Part shown: one piece after another, positions 32,891-40,101 of the stretch
Layout of the letters: the number at the start of each line of letters is the position of its first letter
Position numbering within the stretch: the stretch's first letter is position 1
From: Bacteroidota bacterium
GTDB taxonomy: Bacteria; Bacteroidota; Bacteroidia; B-17B0; Aurantibacillaceae
Assembly (NCBI GenBank): GCA_005787585.1
Contig: SYAL01000049.1
Coordinates: forward strand, 1 to 45,456
Reading direction: 5' to 3'
Length of the DNA stretch: 45,456 nucleotides
Program-made: the position numbers and the translations under genes
Notes under the pieces: generated by a model
What the model was told of the DNA's origin: nothing
Database searches by the model: none
Seen by the model: the letters and a program-made list of their open reading frames with translations, nothing else

Positions 32891-33211
32891 ATGACATTGA
32901 CAAAAAATCTAGTTTCTTCATTTGGCGAACAGCTTCGTTCATTACGTGAACAGAAAAAAATGTCATTGCGCGAAGTAGCAAGTGAAATCGGCATAGACAC
33001 TTCTTTGCTAGGTAAAATTGAACGCAACGAAAGACAGGCAACAAAAGAGCAAATAAAATTGGTTGCAAAATTTTTCAAGTATGACGAGCAATTATTAATA
33101 GAAGAAAATTTAAGTGACCAATTAGCTTACAAAATAATTGAAGCGGACGCTGACAGAGATATTTTGAAAGTTGCAGAACAAAAAATTGAATATTTAAAAA
33201 CTAAAAAATAA
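32891..33211 (+). CDS. XRE-family regulator of the methyltransferase operon
   Basis: A 106-residue protein. The N-terminal XRE helix-turn-helix spans about 11-66 (FGEQLRSLREQKKMSLREVA, IGIDTSLLGKIERNER). The last 40 residues form a Lys/Glu-rich helical tail not found in minimal C proteins. It is preceded by two palindromic operators and separated from the methyltransferase start by a single base (TAATATG), so they are co-translated. Its likely job is to hold methyltransferase expression at a set level. Whether it also affects the nuclease promoter 3.1 kb away is unknown. Confidence 0.85.
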   Translation: MTLTKNLVSSFGEQLRSLREQKKMSLREVASEIGIDTSLLGKIERNERQATKEQIKLVAKFFKYDEQLLIEENLSDQLAYKIIEADADRDILKVAEQKIEYLKTKK

Positions 33212-33212
33212 T

Positions 33213-34232
33213 ATGAAAGTAGTTTCATTATTCGCAGGTTGTGGGGGTCTAGACCTAGGTTTCATTAAAGCTGGACACAAAGTAGTTTTTGCAAACGATT
33301 TTGATAAAGATTGTAAAGTTACTTACGAAAATAATATTGGTAAGCACTTTTGGCTTGGCGATGTCAAACAACTTGACACAAGTATTCTTCCCGCATACGA
33401 TATACTAACAGGAGGTTTCCCTTGCCAAGGATTTTCGGTTGCTAATTTATATCGGGAAGCATCTGACAGCAGAAATGAGTTGTACTTACAAATAGTTAGA
33501 ATAATTTCGGAAACAAAACCAAAATATTTTCTTGCAGAAAATGTTCCAGGCCTATTAAGTTTGGGTCAAGGAAAAATTGCTAAAATGATTTTGAATGATT
33601 TCAAAAATATTGGAGTTGATAATGGAAGCTCAGGTTATGATGTAAAAATGTATTTGCTAAATGCCGCCCATTATGGTGTTCCACAAGGAAGAAAGCGAGT
33701 TATTTTTTTGGGAGTATCAAATGATATTGAAAGTGAAAAACGCGAAATTTTATTTCAAAATTTTCCTCCTAAAAAAACACACGACAGCAATGACCCAAAA
33801 TTAAAACCATTCAAAACATTAAGAGACGCAATTGGAGATTTACCGGAGCCTCATACAAAAGCCGCTGAAAAAATATTAAATCAATACGGACTAAAACATA
33901 AAGTAAAAATTAATGGATATATGGGTAACCGCAAACTTGACTGGGACAAACCCGGGCCAACAATGGTTGGCAGAGGCGGTGGCACAGGTGGCCCAGTAAT
34001 CGCTGTGCATCCGAATTGTAAAAGACGATTTACTGTAAGAGAAACCGCAAGAATACAATCTTTTCCTGACGACTTCGAATTTTATGGTTCAACTTCTTCT
34101 CAGTTTCGACAAATCGGGAATGCAGTAGCGGTGGGCTTCGCCTACCACTTAGGTAAAGTTTTAAAAGACTTCGAAGAAGGTAAGTTTAAAATTAAAAAGG
34201 GAGCGAAGCAACTAGAATTAGTCTTAGCCTAA
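33213..34232 (+). CDS. DNA (cytosine-5-)-methyltransferase, type II
   Basis: A 339-residue C5-methyltransferase with all core motifs: I SLFAGCGGLDLGF (5-17), IV GGFPCQGFS with catalytic Cys71, VI AENVPG (108-113), VIII QGRKRV (158-163), IX RFTVRETARIQSFPDDF, and X QIGNAVAVGFAYHLG. The target-recognition region (about 170-265) is short and does not reveal the site. It would protect host DNA against the nuclease(s) encoded on the opposite strand. It ends overlapping the HNH gene by 4 bases, tail-to-tail. C and G use looks higher here than in the neighbouring chromosome, in keeping with transfer. Confidence 0.95.
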   Translation: MKVVSLFAGCGGLDLGFIKAGHKVVFANDFDKDCKVTYENNIGKHFWLGDVKQLDTSILPAYDILTGGFPCQGFSVANLYREASDSRNELYLQIVRIISETKPKYFLAENVPGLLSLGQGKIAKMILNDFKNIGVDNGSSGYDVKMYLLNAAHYGVPQGRKRVIFLGVSNDIESEKREILFQNFPPKKTHDSNDPKLKPFKTLRDAIGDLPEPHTKAAEKILNQYGLKHKVKINGYMGNRKLDWDKPGPTMVGRGGGTGGPVIAVHPNCKRRFTVRETARIQSFPDDFEFYGSTSSQFRQIGNAVAVGFAYHLGKVLKDFEEGKFKIKKGAKQLELVLA

Positions 34233-34921
34233 ATATCTTCTCTCCATTTTGTTAGGTCGGAAATATCCTCACCAGTAGGGTAAATTTCTGATGAATTTTC
34301 TGGAAATGCTAAAACGCATTGTTCGCAAACACTATTAATACACTTTGCGCAAATTTGATTTTTTCTTTCGTTAATATAATACGAGAGTAATTGCAAATTT
34401 TCGATTTTATCCTCTCCACCTTTTAATTGTGGCACTCTATGGTCTATTGCTATTTTCTTAAAATTGCTACTAAATTTCCCTTTTGAACTTTTGTACAAAG
34501 TATTACCCAATAAATTACACCTAAGACCGTATTTGTTTTCTAGTTCATCAAAAAATTTTTGCAAATTTCCTTGTGTGTGTATCCCAAACCAAATTGGACT
34601 AGCGTTGTCAATTGTATTTGCCCAAAGAATTTCTAAGTGCAATTTCCAAACCTTTAATCTATTTTGGGTACCAATATGCTCCATATATTCTCTAAAGCCT
34701 GATTGATCTAATAATTCACCAAACAATTTATTGTCATCAATACCATGCTTCTCTCTCATATCTTTAGTTGTAATTCCATCAGGATATTTCTCAGCCATTA
34801 AAGCAAGTGTCTTTCCTGCTCTTCCTGAATAAACTTTGAAAATGCGCTCGTCAGTTTCACTTAAAGTTAATTTAACTAAGTGCATCCCATTTTCTTGATA
34901 ATAATTTCCAACTACTTTCAT
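34229..34921 (-). CDS. HNH endonuclease, probable restriction enzyme
   Basis: A 230-residue protein. The N-terminal 110 residues include a probable winged-helix-like segment (ITTKDMREKHGIDDNKLFGEL) but no recognised family. The nuclease core is the HNH pattern: Asp160-His161 in IAIDHRVPQLKGGEDKIENLQLL, Asn175, and Asn184 in NERKNQIC. A CxxC-x4-CxxC cluster (Cys191, 194, 199, 202) is likely to bind structural zinc. Convergent placement against a C5-methyltransferase makes it a strong candidate for the cleaving subunit. It lies 59 bases after the PD-(D/E)XK-like gene on the same strand. Confidence 0.82.
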   Translation of the reverse strand: MKVVGNYYQENGMHLVKLTLSETDERIFKVYSGRAGKTLALMAEKYPDGITTKDMREKHGIDDNKLFGELLDQSGFREYMEHIGTQNRLKVWKLHLEILWANTIDNASPIWFGIHTQGNLQKFFDELENKYGLRCNLLGNTLYKSSKGKFSSNFKKIAIDHRVPQLKGGEDKIENLQLLSYYINERKNQICAKCINSVCEQCVLAFPENSSEIYPTGEDISDLTKWREDI

Positions 34922-34980
34922 TTCTGTTATTTCTTTTTAAAACGAGCGGACATTGCCGCATATAATTTACGTATTTAGTA

Positions 34981-35856
34981 TTATAGCATTTTACATCTTG
35001 GTAGCCCACTTGTAATTCTATTACAATAAATATTTTTGAGGTTACGAATAGGCTTATATCCATCTTCTTCATGGACAAGAACTAACTTAACGTTATTAAA
35101 AATGTCTCTGATAATTTTATTTAATTTTTTTTGCAGAGAAATATTTTCGAAAAGTTTTATATCATCGATAACTTTGGAAGTAATCAGTGCGCGATTATAA
35201 ACTTCTTCATTTCCTAATAGCTTAATTTTATTTTTAATCGTGATATTCTCAATTGTCAATTTTTTGAATGCTCTCAAAATATCATATTCATAAATTTTTC
35301 CATCAACGGATGAATGTAATTTAACCTTTACACCCTCTTTTATTAAAATTGTTTTCAGCTCTTCAATTATGTCATTTGCTTTTTGCAAGTTGGACTCGGC
35401 AACCTCATTTTTTCTCAAACCATCTAAAAGAGCTGTTTTGCAACTAGGTGAAATGTTTTCAATTTTTTTAATACAATCTTTTATTATGTTCCCAGAAACC
35501 GTGTCTAATAAATCATGCTTAATACTTAAAACATTTTCTAATATTCTTATAACATTACCAATTACTGGCGTATAATGTGTCGCAACTTCAACTCCTAGAC
35601 GAAAACTATTATCAGAATCCACTTTTTTTATTTCCCATTTTTCACCCGATACATCAAGGTCATATGCAGAGTTTTGGCCTAACGGTTTCTTACCATATTC
35701 TGCACCAAGCTTATGTTCACCATCTCCAATCGCTTTTTCAGAAGATTTAAACTTTACTCTACTTGACTTTTTTGTCCAAGCATTCCATTGATCGTCTTTG
35801 TATATTTTATTCACTGAATTTTTCTTCGGCTTCGCTTTTGTCTTTTTCTTACTCAT
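34981..35856 (-). CDS. Putative PD-(D/E)XK nuclease of the restriction module
   Basis: About 291 residues, starting at the ATG at 35854-35856, which overlaps the XRE stop by 8 bases (ATGAGTAA). A TTG 16 codons upstream is unlikely because it lies deep in the XRE gene. The Lys-rich N-terminus is followed by SAYDLDVSGEKWEIKKV (about 63-79), in which Asp66/Asp68 and Glu75-x-Lys77 match the catalytic core of PD-(D/E)XK nucleases. A preceding helix with Glu (GDGEHKLGAEYG) could give the third acid. The C-terminal two-thirds is helical and unassigned. It may be the restriction enzyme itself or a partner of the HNH protein. No close family is recognised. Confidence 0.65.
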   Translation of the reverse strand: MSKKKTKAKPKKNSVNKIYKDDQWNAWTKKSSRVKFKSSEKAIGDGEHKLGAEYGKKPLGQNSAYDLDVSGEKWEIKKVDSDNSFRLGVEVATHYTPVIGNVIRILENVLSIKHDLLDTVSGNIIKDCIKKIENISPSCKTALLDGLRKNEVAESNLQKANDIIEELKTILIKEGVKVKLHSSVDGKIYEYDILRAFKKLTIENITIKNKIKLLGNEEVYNRALITSKVIDDIKLFENISLQKKLNKIIRDIFNNVKLVLVHEEDGYKPIRNLKNIYCNRITSGLPRCKML

Positions 35857-36055
35857 CAAATAAAGTCTTAATATTAGTTTTAAATGCCTTTGCAATTTTT
35901 TCAATTACTGTTATAGAAACATTCCTATCACCCTTTTCAATACTAGGGATATAAGTTCTGTCTAAATCGGCATTTAGAGCAAGTTTCTCTTGAGACCAGC
36001 CTTTTTCAATCCGTAAAAGCTTGACTTTCTTACCAAATTTTTTCTTTATATCCAT
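35849..36055 (-). CDS. Small XRE regulator (C-protein-like) of the nuclease operon
   Basis: A 68-residue helix-turn-helix protein that is nearly all HTH_3 domain: KLLRIEKGWSQEKLALNADL, RTYIPSIEKGDRNVS, IEKIAKAFKTNIKTLF. Size and sequence fit the controller (C) proteins of type II restriction-modification systems, which delay nuclease expression after entry into a new host. It is the first gene of the minus-strand operon and overlaps the PD-(D/E)XK-like gene by 8 bases. Its own start lies about where transcription should begin, so the mRNA may be leaderless, as known for several C genes. Confidence 0.88.
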   Translation of the reverse strand: MDIKKKFGKKVKLLRIEKGWSQEKLALNADLDRTYIPSIEKGDRNVSITVIEKIAKAFKTNIKTLFDE

Positions 36056-36059
36056 TGTG

Positions 36060-36101
36060 CAAAGATTAGTTTATGTAGACAACTATACAACGGACAACTA
36101 T
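36060..36101 (-). promoter_or_regulatory. Promoter and direct-repeat operator of the nuclease operon
   Basis: GACAACTAT occurs twice on the + strand, at 36078-36086 and 36093-36101, a direct repeat with 15-base spacing. On the minus strand, a TTG (complement of 36089-36091) and a near-consensus -7 element, AATCTTTG (complement of 36060-36067), are 21-22 bases apart, and the repeats flank the -33. The start would fall near 36055, at the ATG of the small XRE gene. Confidence 0.5.
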
Positions 36102-36140
36102 CGACACCTTAAAATAAGCTATTTGGACAGAAACGCCAGC

Positions 36141-36272
36141 ACCTAACAGCGGTTTGGCAAAAGTGGCGGCTTATTGCTTCGTATTACAGTTTTTAGTAAA
36201 TTTGAAGTGTGTGCTTCGTATGAAATTTCAGTGGAAAAATAGCCACCTTCGCCAAGCCGCAAACCGTTGATA
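36141..36272. repeat. attC-like recombination site at the right end of the cassette
   Basis: R'' is ACCTAAC (36141-36147). The left arm GCGGTTTGGC (36149-36158) pairs with GCCAAGCCGC (36251-36260), with one T-G wobble. After a short internal loop, GTGGC (36163-36167) pairs with GCCAC (36242-36246). R' is GTTGATA (36266-36272). The central 75 bases are variable and hold two CTTCGTAT copies (36177-36184 and 36214-36221). The arms are asymmetric: one base between R'' and the arm on the left but five on the right (AAACC), resembling the unpaired spacer that orients folded attC sites. The total of about 132 bases is within the known attC size range. Confidence 0.6.
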
Positions 36273-36457
36273 TAAAATGATGTAGTCTTTTTAATTTTAT
36301 TTATCATTACAAGCAAAAATCTTATAACATAATGTTTATCAATTATATAAATTATTATATTTTTTTTAAAAATATTTTTTTATTTAAATTAATTAACTAA
36401 TTTAGCACGCTAGGTATATTAAATTAAAATATGTCTGTTTAATTTTTAACATAAAGT
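36273..36457. other. AT-rich leader of the T9SS operon
   Basis: These 185 bases between the cassette end and the porP-like gene are chromosomal, very AT-rich, and hold no gene. A TAATTTTT box at 36440-36447 may be a -7 element for the operon, but no TTG sits at the right distance upstream. If the cassette reading is right, the original upstream DNA of this operon now lies beyond 32726. Confidence 0.3.
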
Positions 36458-37432
36458 ATGAAAAAACTTTTTTCTAAGATTATAATTATTTTAATTTTTT
36501 CAGCTGGCTTAGCTTCTGCTCAACAAGATCCTCAGTTTACTCAGTTTATGTTTAATAAATTAGTTTATAATGCTGGTTATCCAGGTGTTTCAGGAGGTTC
36601 TTGTGGTATTATTCAATACAAAAAGCAATGGTCTGGTTTTGATGGAGCCCCTCAATCCATGGCTGTTTGTGCTAATTCTCCTTTGCCCGGCTTACCTCTT
36701 GGCGTTGGTTTAACAGTAATAAGTGATAATTTAGGCCCTATGAAATCTATTTTTGCTCGGATTGGTAGCTCTTACAAATTAAAAATAGGTCCTGGAGATT
36801 TAGGCTTAGGTATCGATTTTGGAATAATTCAAAAGAGTTTTACTACTAATTGGATTGTTCCTGAACCTTTGAGAAATGATCCTCGAATTCCTGGTTCATA
36901 CGGCTCAAATGGTTATAATAATGGGGAACTAAATAAGCTTTCTTTCGATATTGGCTTTGGTGCCTATTATGAAATTCCTAATCAACTATATATAGGTCTA
37001 TCTTCTACCCATCTTCCTGCCCAAACCGTTAAAGGAGATAATAGTCTTCAATTTGAATTAAGTCGGCATTATTATATAATGGCGGGATATTCTGCTGTAA
37101 TAACTCCTTGGCTAAAAGTTAAACCCAATATTTTGACAAAAACGGATGTAGCTTCTACAAGTTTTGATGCTAATTTAAACTTATTGTGGAGTGATATGTT
37201 TTGGATAGGAGGGACGTATCGCTCAAGCAACGCTGTCGCTTTTTTAGCAGGTATTCAACTGCCTTTTGGTCCAGGAAATTCAGGTACCCTCAAAATTGGC
37301 TACTCTTATGATCTTACAACAGGCTCTATGGCATCAAATGCAGGGCAAACTCATGAGCTTATCTTAGGTGTTTGTTATGCTCCAAAGGCTAAAAAAAGAT
37401 CCTCACATGGTAATGATAGATTTTTAGACTAA
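36458..37432 (+). CDS. PorP/SprF family type IX secretion outer-membrane protein
   Basis: A 324-residue exported beta-barrel protein with a signal peptide (about 1-21, GLASAQ). The family start QDPQFTQFMFNKLVYNAGY is present, along with many alternating aromatic strands and an ordered C-terminal barrel end. PorP/SprF proteins sit in the outer membrane, assist the T9SS and surface adhesin handling, and can link PorE or the GldK-GldN ring to the barrel. Its place directly before gldK is the canonical order porP-gldK-gldL-gldM-gldN. A 129-base gap with a possible -7 box separates it from gldK. Confidence 0.92.
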   Translation: MKKLFSKIIIILIFSAGLASAQQDPQFTQFMFNKLVYNAGYPGVSGGSCGIIQYKKQWSGFDGAPQSMAVCANSPLPGLPLGVGLTVISDNLGPMKSIFARIGSSYKLKIGPGDLGLGIDFGIIQKSFTTNWIVPEPLRNDPRIPGSYGSNGYNNGELNKLSFDIGFGAYYEIPNQLYIGLSSTHLPAQTVKGDNSLQFELSRHYYIMAGYSAVITPWLKVKPNILTKTDVASTSFDANLNLLWSDMFWIGGTYRSSNAVAFLAGIQLPFGPGNSGTLKIGYSYDLTTGSMASNAGQTHELILGVCYAPKAKKRSSHGNDRFLD

Positions 37433-37496
37433 ATTATTATTTGTAACCTTTTAAAAGAAATATCGTTTAAACCATAAACAATTAACAAAATGTTAA

Positions 37497-37504
37497 TAAC
37501 TTTG
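37497..37504 (+). promoter_or_regulatory. Possible internal -7 element before gldK
   Basis: TAACTTTG fits TAnnTTTG. No clear TTG is found 19-21 bases upstream. If used, it gives a leader of about 50 bases and lets gldKLMN be expressed independently of the porP-like gene. Confidence 0.3.
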
Positions 37505-37561
37505 AATAATAAAAACTGTTACATTGTATAGCAGTTAATATTATAAATTAAAATTACTGAT

Positions 37562-39103
37562 ATGAAAAAAATTTTAGTTCTAGCTTCATTCGTAGCCATA
37601 ATTTCTGGCTGTAACAAGATTACTGGTGAACTAGTTGGTGTAATTGGACGCGAACAGTGGTTTCAACCAGATCCCTACGGTACTCAATTTATTGAAATGG
37701 GAAGCTTCCACATGGGCCCTGATGATGAAGAGGCTCCGATGGCACATACAACTAAATCAAAAATAGTTTCTGTGCAAGCTTTCTATATAGACGACAGTGA
37801 AATTACTAATAACGAATATCGCGAATTCGTATATTGGGTTAGAGATTCTATTGCAAGAAAGTTATTAGTTGCGAATGGCCAAGAAGCTGATTTTGGAATA
37901 CCTCAAGAGGAGTTTTTAAAAAATTGGCCGGTTTATGTTGGTGACAATAATTTACAAGAAAACTATATAAGTTGGGAGAAACCTATTGATTGGAATAGCA
38001 AAGAAGAAGATATAAGAACAATACTAAATCCTATGTATATTCCTGAGGCAGAACGTTTTTATAATCGTAAAGAAATTGATACACGTAAGCTAAATTATGA
38101 ATATTACTCTGTAGATATTCGTTTAGCCGCCTCAAAACCCAATCGCTTTATACCTAATAAATCATCAGACGTTCAAAATGCAGCTCATGAGTATAAAAAA
38201 GCTGATTATATAAATGGTGTAACTCTAAACGATGGTTCAAATGGAGCACCATCTAGCACCCAATCTTCAGCAGTAGCTGATCCCACCAAAGATTCTAAAA
38301 CCTTAGGCACATACAATGTAAAAGATGAAATTCCTGTTGGCCAGGGTAATTATCTACCAAGAGTAAGAACTGCAGTAGATAGATCTGCTTTTATTATTAA
38401 AGATGTTGTAAATGTTTATCCAGATACTTTAGCATGGGTTCATGATTATACATATTCATTTAATGAACCTCTAACCAACATGTATTTTTGGCACCCTTCT
38501 TTTGATGATTATCCCGTAGTAGGAGTTTCATGGAAACAAGCAAAAGCATTTAGTGTTTGGAGATCAAATTTATTAAATAATTATTTAATAGGAACTGGCC
38601 AGTCTATAGTTAACAATTTTAGACTACCTACTGAAAGTGAATGGGAGTTTGCTGCTCGTGGTGGTTTAGATAAATCTCCTTATCCATGGGGTGGACCATA
38701 TACCCGAAATGATAAAGGCTGTTTTTTAGCTAATTTTAAACCTATGAGGGGTTCTTATGTGGATGATGGTGGAATTCATCCAGTTCAAGTTTATTCTTAC
38801 AATCCTAATGATTACGGTTTATACTGTATGGCGGGTAATGTAGCTGAGTGGACAAGTAATGCATTTGACGAGTCGGCATATGATTTTGCTCATGATGCTA
38901 ACGCTGATTACTTATACGATGCTCAAGATAAAGATGAAAACGTTTTAAAACGCAAAGTGATAAGAGGTGGAAGTTGGAAAGATGTGGGGTATTACCTCCA
39001 AACAAGTGCGAGAACCTATGAATATCAAGACACCTCCAAGTGTTACATCGGATTTAGAAATGTAATGACCTACTTAGGTCGCTCAAAGTATGATATGAAT
39101 TAA
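37562..39103 (+). CDS. gldK: T9SS ring lipoprotein GldK/PorK
   Basis: GldK (PorK) forms, with GldN, the large periplasmic ring of the type IX secretion system under the outer membrane. The 513-residue product has a lipobox (AIISGC, Cys17), then the FGE-sulfatase-like fold: FIEMGSFHMGPDDEEAP, YIDDSEITNNEYREFVYW, RLPTESEWEFAARGG, YGLYCMAGNVAEWTSNAFD and RKVIRGGSWKDVGYYLQTS. The lipid anchor and the fold are standard for GldK. It starts the gldKLMN run; 36 bases separate it from gldL. Confidence 0.96.
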   Translation: MKKILVLASFVAIISGCNKITGELVGVIGREQWFQPDPYGTQFIEMGSFHMGPDDEEAPMAHTTKSKIVSVQAFYIDDSEITNNEYREFVYWVRDSIARKLLVANGQEADFGIPQEEFLKNWPVYVGDNNLQENYISWEKPIDWNSKEEDIRTILNPMYIPEAERFYNRKEIDTRKLNYEYYSVDIRLAASKPNRFIPNKSSDVQNAAHEYKKADYINGVTLNDGSNGAPSSTQSSAVADPTKDSKTLGTYNVKDEIPVGQGNYLPRVRTAVDRSAFIIKDVVNVYPDTLAWVHDYTYSFNEPLTNMYFWHPSFDDYPVVGVSWKQAKAFSVWRSNLLNNYLIGTGQSIVNNFRLPTESEWEFAARGGLDKSPYPWGGPYTRNDKGCFLANFKPMRGSYVDDGGIHPVQVYSYNPNDYGLYCMAGNVAEWTSNAFDESAYDFAHDANADYLYDAQDKDENVLKRKVIRGGSWKDVGYYLQTSARTYEYQDTSKCYIGFRNVMTYLGRSKYDMN

Positions 39104-39139
39104 AATAAATGCTAATAAAAAAAATAAACATAATTTAAT

Positions 39140-40063
39140 ATGAGTAAATTAGGAAAAGTTACTGGTTTCAAGAGATACTTACATCTTGCATCTTGTTTTG
39201 GCGCCTCTATTGTTATTATTGGGGCTTTGTTTAAAATTCAACACTGGCCTGGTGCTAATGCCGCTTTAATTGCTGGTCTTGGAACTGAGGCGGTATTATT
39301 CATTTTATTTGGAATCGATATTCCTCATGAGGAAGTGGATTGGACTTTAGCATATCCCGAATTATCTGGAATGGCTCTCGTAGATCACGAGGAACCAGAA
39401 AGTAATTTACCTATAACGGCTCAATTAGATAATTTATTAGCAGAGGCTAAAATTGGACCTGAATTAATAACAAGTTTAGGAAAAGGAATGAAATCATTAG
39501 GTGATTCTGTCAATAAAATGGCAGATATTAGTAACGCTTCTGTTGCTACTAATGAATATGTTGATAGTGTCAAAAATGCAACAAAAAATGTTTCGAATTT
39601 ATCTGATACTTACACCAAAGCAACACAATCTTTTGAAGGAATAGCTGATTCTAATAAAGCTGGAGCAAATATTTTATCAGACTCATACAATAAAGCTGCT
39701 CAATCATTTGAAGGAATAGCTGAATCAAATAAAACGGGTGCTACTATTCTATCAGATTCTTATAATAAAGCCGCACAATCGACAGAAGCAGGTGCATTAG
39801 GAATAAGTGAATCTTTGGGTAAAGTTTCTAAAAACTTATCTGCATTAAATGCAACATACGAGCTACAATTACAAGACAGTAAATCGCAGTTAGATACAAC
39901 TTCAAAATTTTATGATGGTTTAAATGAATTAATGAAAAATCTACACGACTCACTTGATGATACCAAGAAATATCGTCAAGAAATGGCAACATTATCAAAT
40001 AACTTAACATCTTTAAACACTGTTTATGGAAATATGTTAAGCGCAATGAATGTTAAATCATAA
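39140..40063 (+). CDS. gldL: T9SS/gliding motor protein GldL/PorL
   Basis: GldL (PorL) forms with GldM the inner-membrane proton-driven motor of the T9SS. Two transmembrane helices lie at about 14-33 and 40-58. The segment FKIQHWPGANAALIAG between and into the second helix, and the buried Glu50 (GLGTEAVLF), match the proton-channel features of the family. The cytoplasmic part (about 95-307) is a long helical coiled coil. It is longer than many homologues because of a tandem 25-residue repeat (155-215). It is followed by gldM after 38 bases. Confidence 0.95.
   Translation: MSKLGKVTGFKRYLHLASCFGASIVIIGALFKIQHWPGANAALIAGLGTEAVLFILFGIDIPHEEVDWTLAYPELSGMALVDHEEPESNLPITAQLDNLLAEAKIGPELITSLGKGMKSLGDSVNKMADISNASVATNEYVDSVKNATKNVSNLSDTYTKATQSFEGIADSNKAGANILSDSYNKAAQSFEGIAESNKTGATILSDSYNKAAQSTEAGALGISESLGKVSKNLSALNATYELQLQDSKSQLDTTSKFYDGLNELMKNLHDSLDDTKKYRQEMATLSNNLTSLNTVYGNMLSAMNVKS
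39602..39784 (+). repeat. In-frame 75-bp tandem repeat within gldL
   Basis: Two and a half 25-residue units cover residues 155-215. Unit 1 (39602-39676) starts SDTYTKATQSFEGIAD, unit 2 (39677-39751) starts SDSYNKAAQSFEGIAE, and a partial third (39752-39784) reads SDSYNKAAQST. DNA identity between units is high but not complete. The period is a whole number of codons, so copy-number change would keep the frame. It lies in the cytoplasmic coiled coil. Confidence 0.85.
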
Positions 40064-40101
40064 TTCAATCAATTTATAAATAACTAAAGTAAAATTAATA
40101 T

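Larger units (their letters stand above)
32727..36266. mobile_element. Integron-type gene cassette carrying a restriction-modification module
   Basis: The left boundary is a GTTAGGT core site (32726-32732), which fits R' GTTRRRY. The right boundary is an attC-like palindrome that opens with ACCTAAC (36141-36147), the exact complement of the left core and a fit to R'' RYYYAAC, and ends at GTTGATA (36266-36272). In a cassette inserted by IntI, recombination falls between G and TT. That gives a 3,540-base element from 32727 to 36266 and a pre-insertion host sequence ...ATTAAG|TTGATATAAAATG. The inward extension GTTAGGTGCnnGCGT (32726-32740) matches ACGCnnGCACCTAAC (36133-36147) as an inverted repeat, so the circular form would have an extended attC hairpin. 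It carries five genes. No integrase or second attC is visible, so insertion at a secondary site is the simplest reading. Confidence 0.6.

Noticed and set aside
32865..33078. Short open frames on the minus strand opposite the XRE gene
   Set aside because: They overlap a well-supported helix-turn-helix gene and its operators, with no recognisable protein features.
32727..36266. Restriction module as a transposon bounded by 15-base terminal inverted repeats
   Set aside because: The ends are inverted repeats, but no transposase and no target-site duplication are seen, and the right end continues into an attC-like palindrome that the transposon model leaves unexplained.
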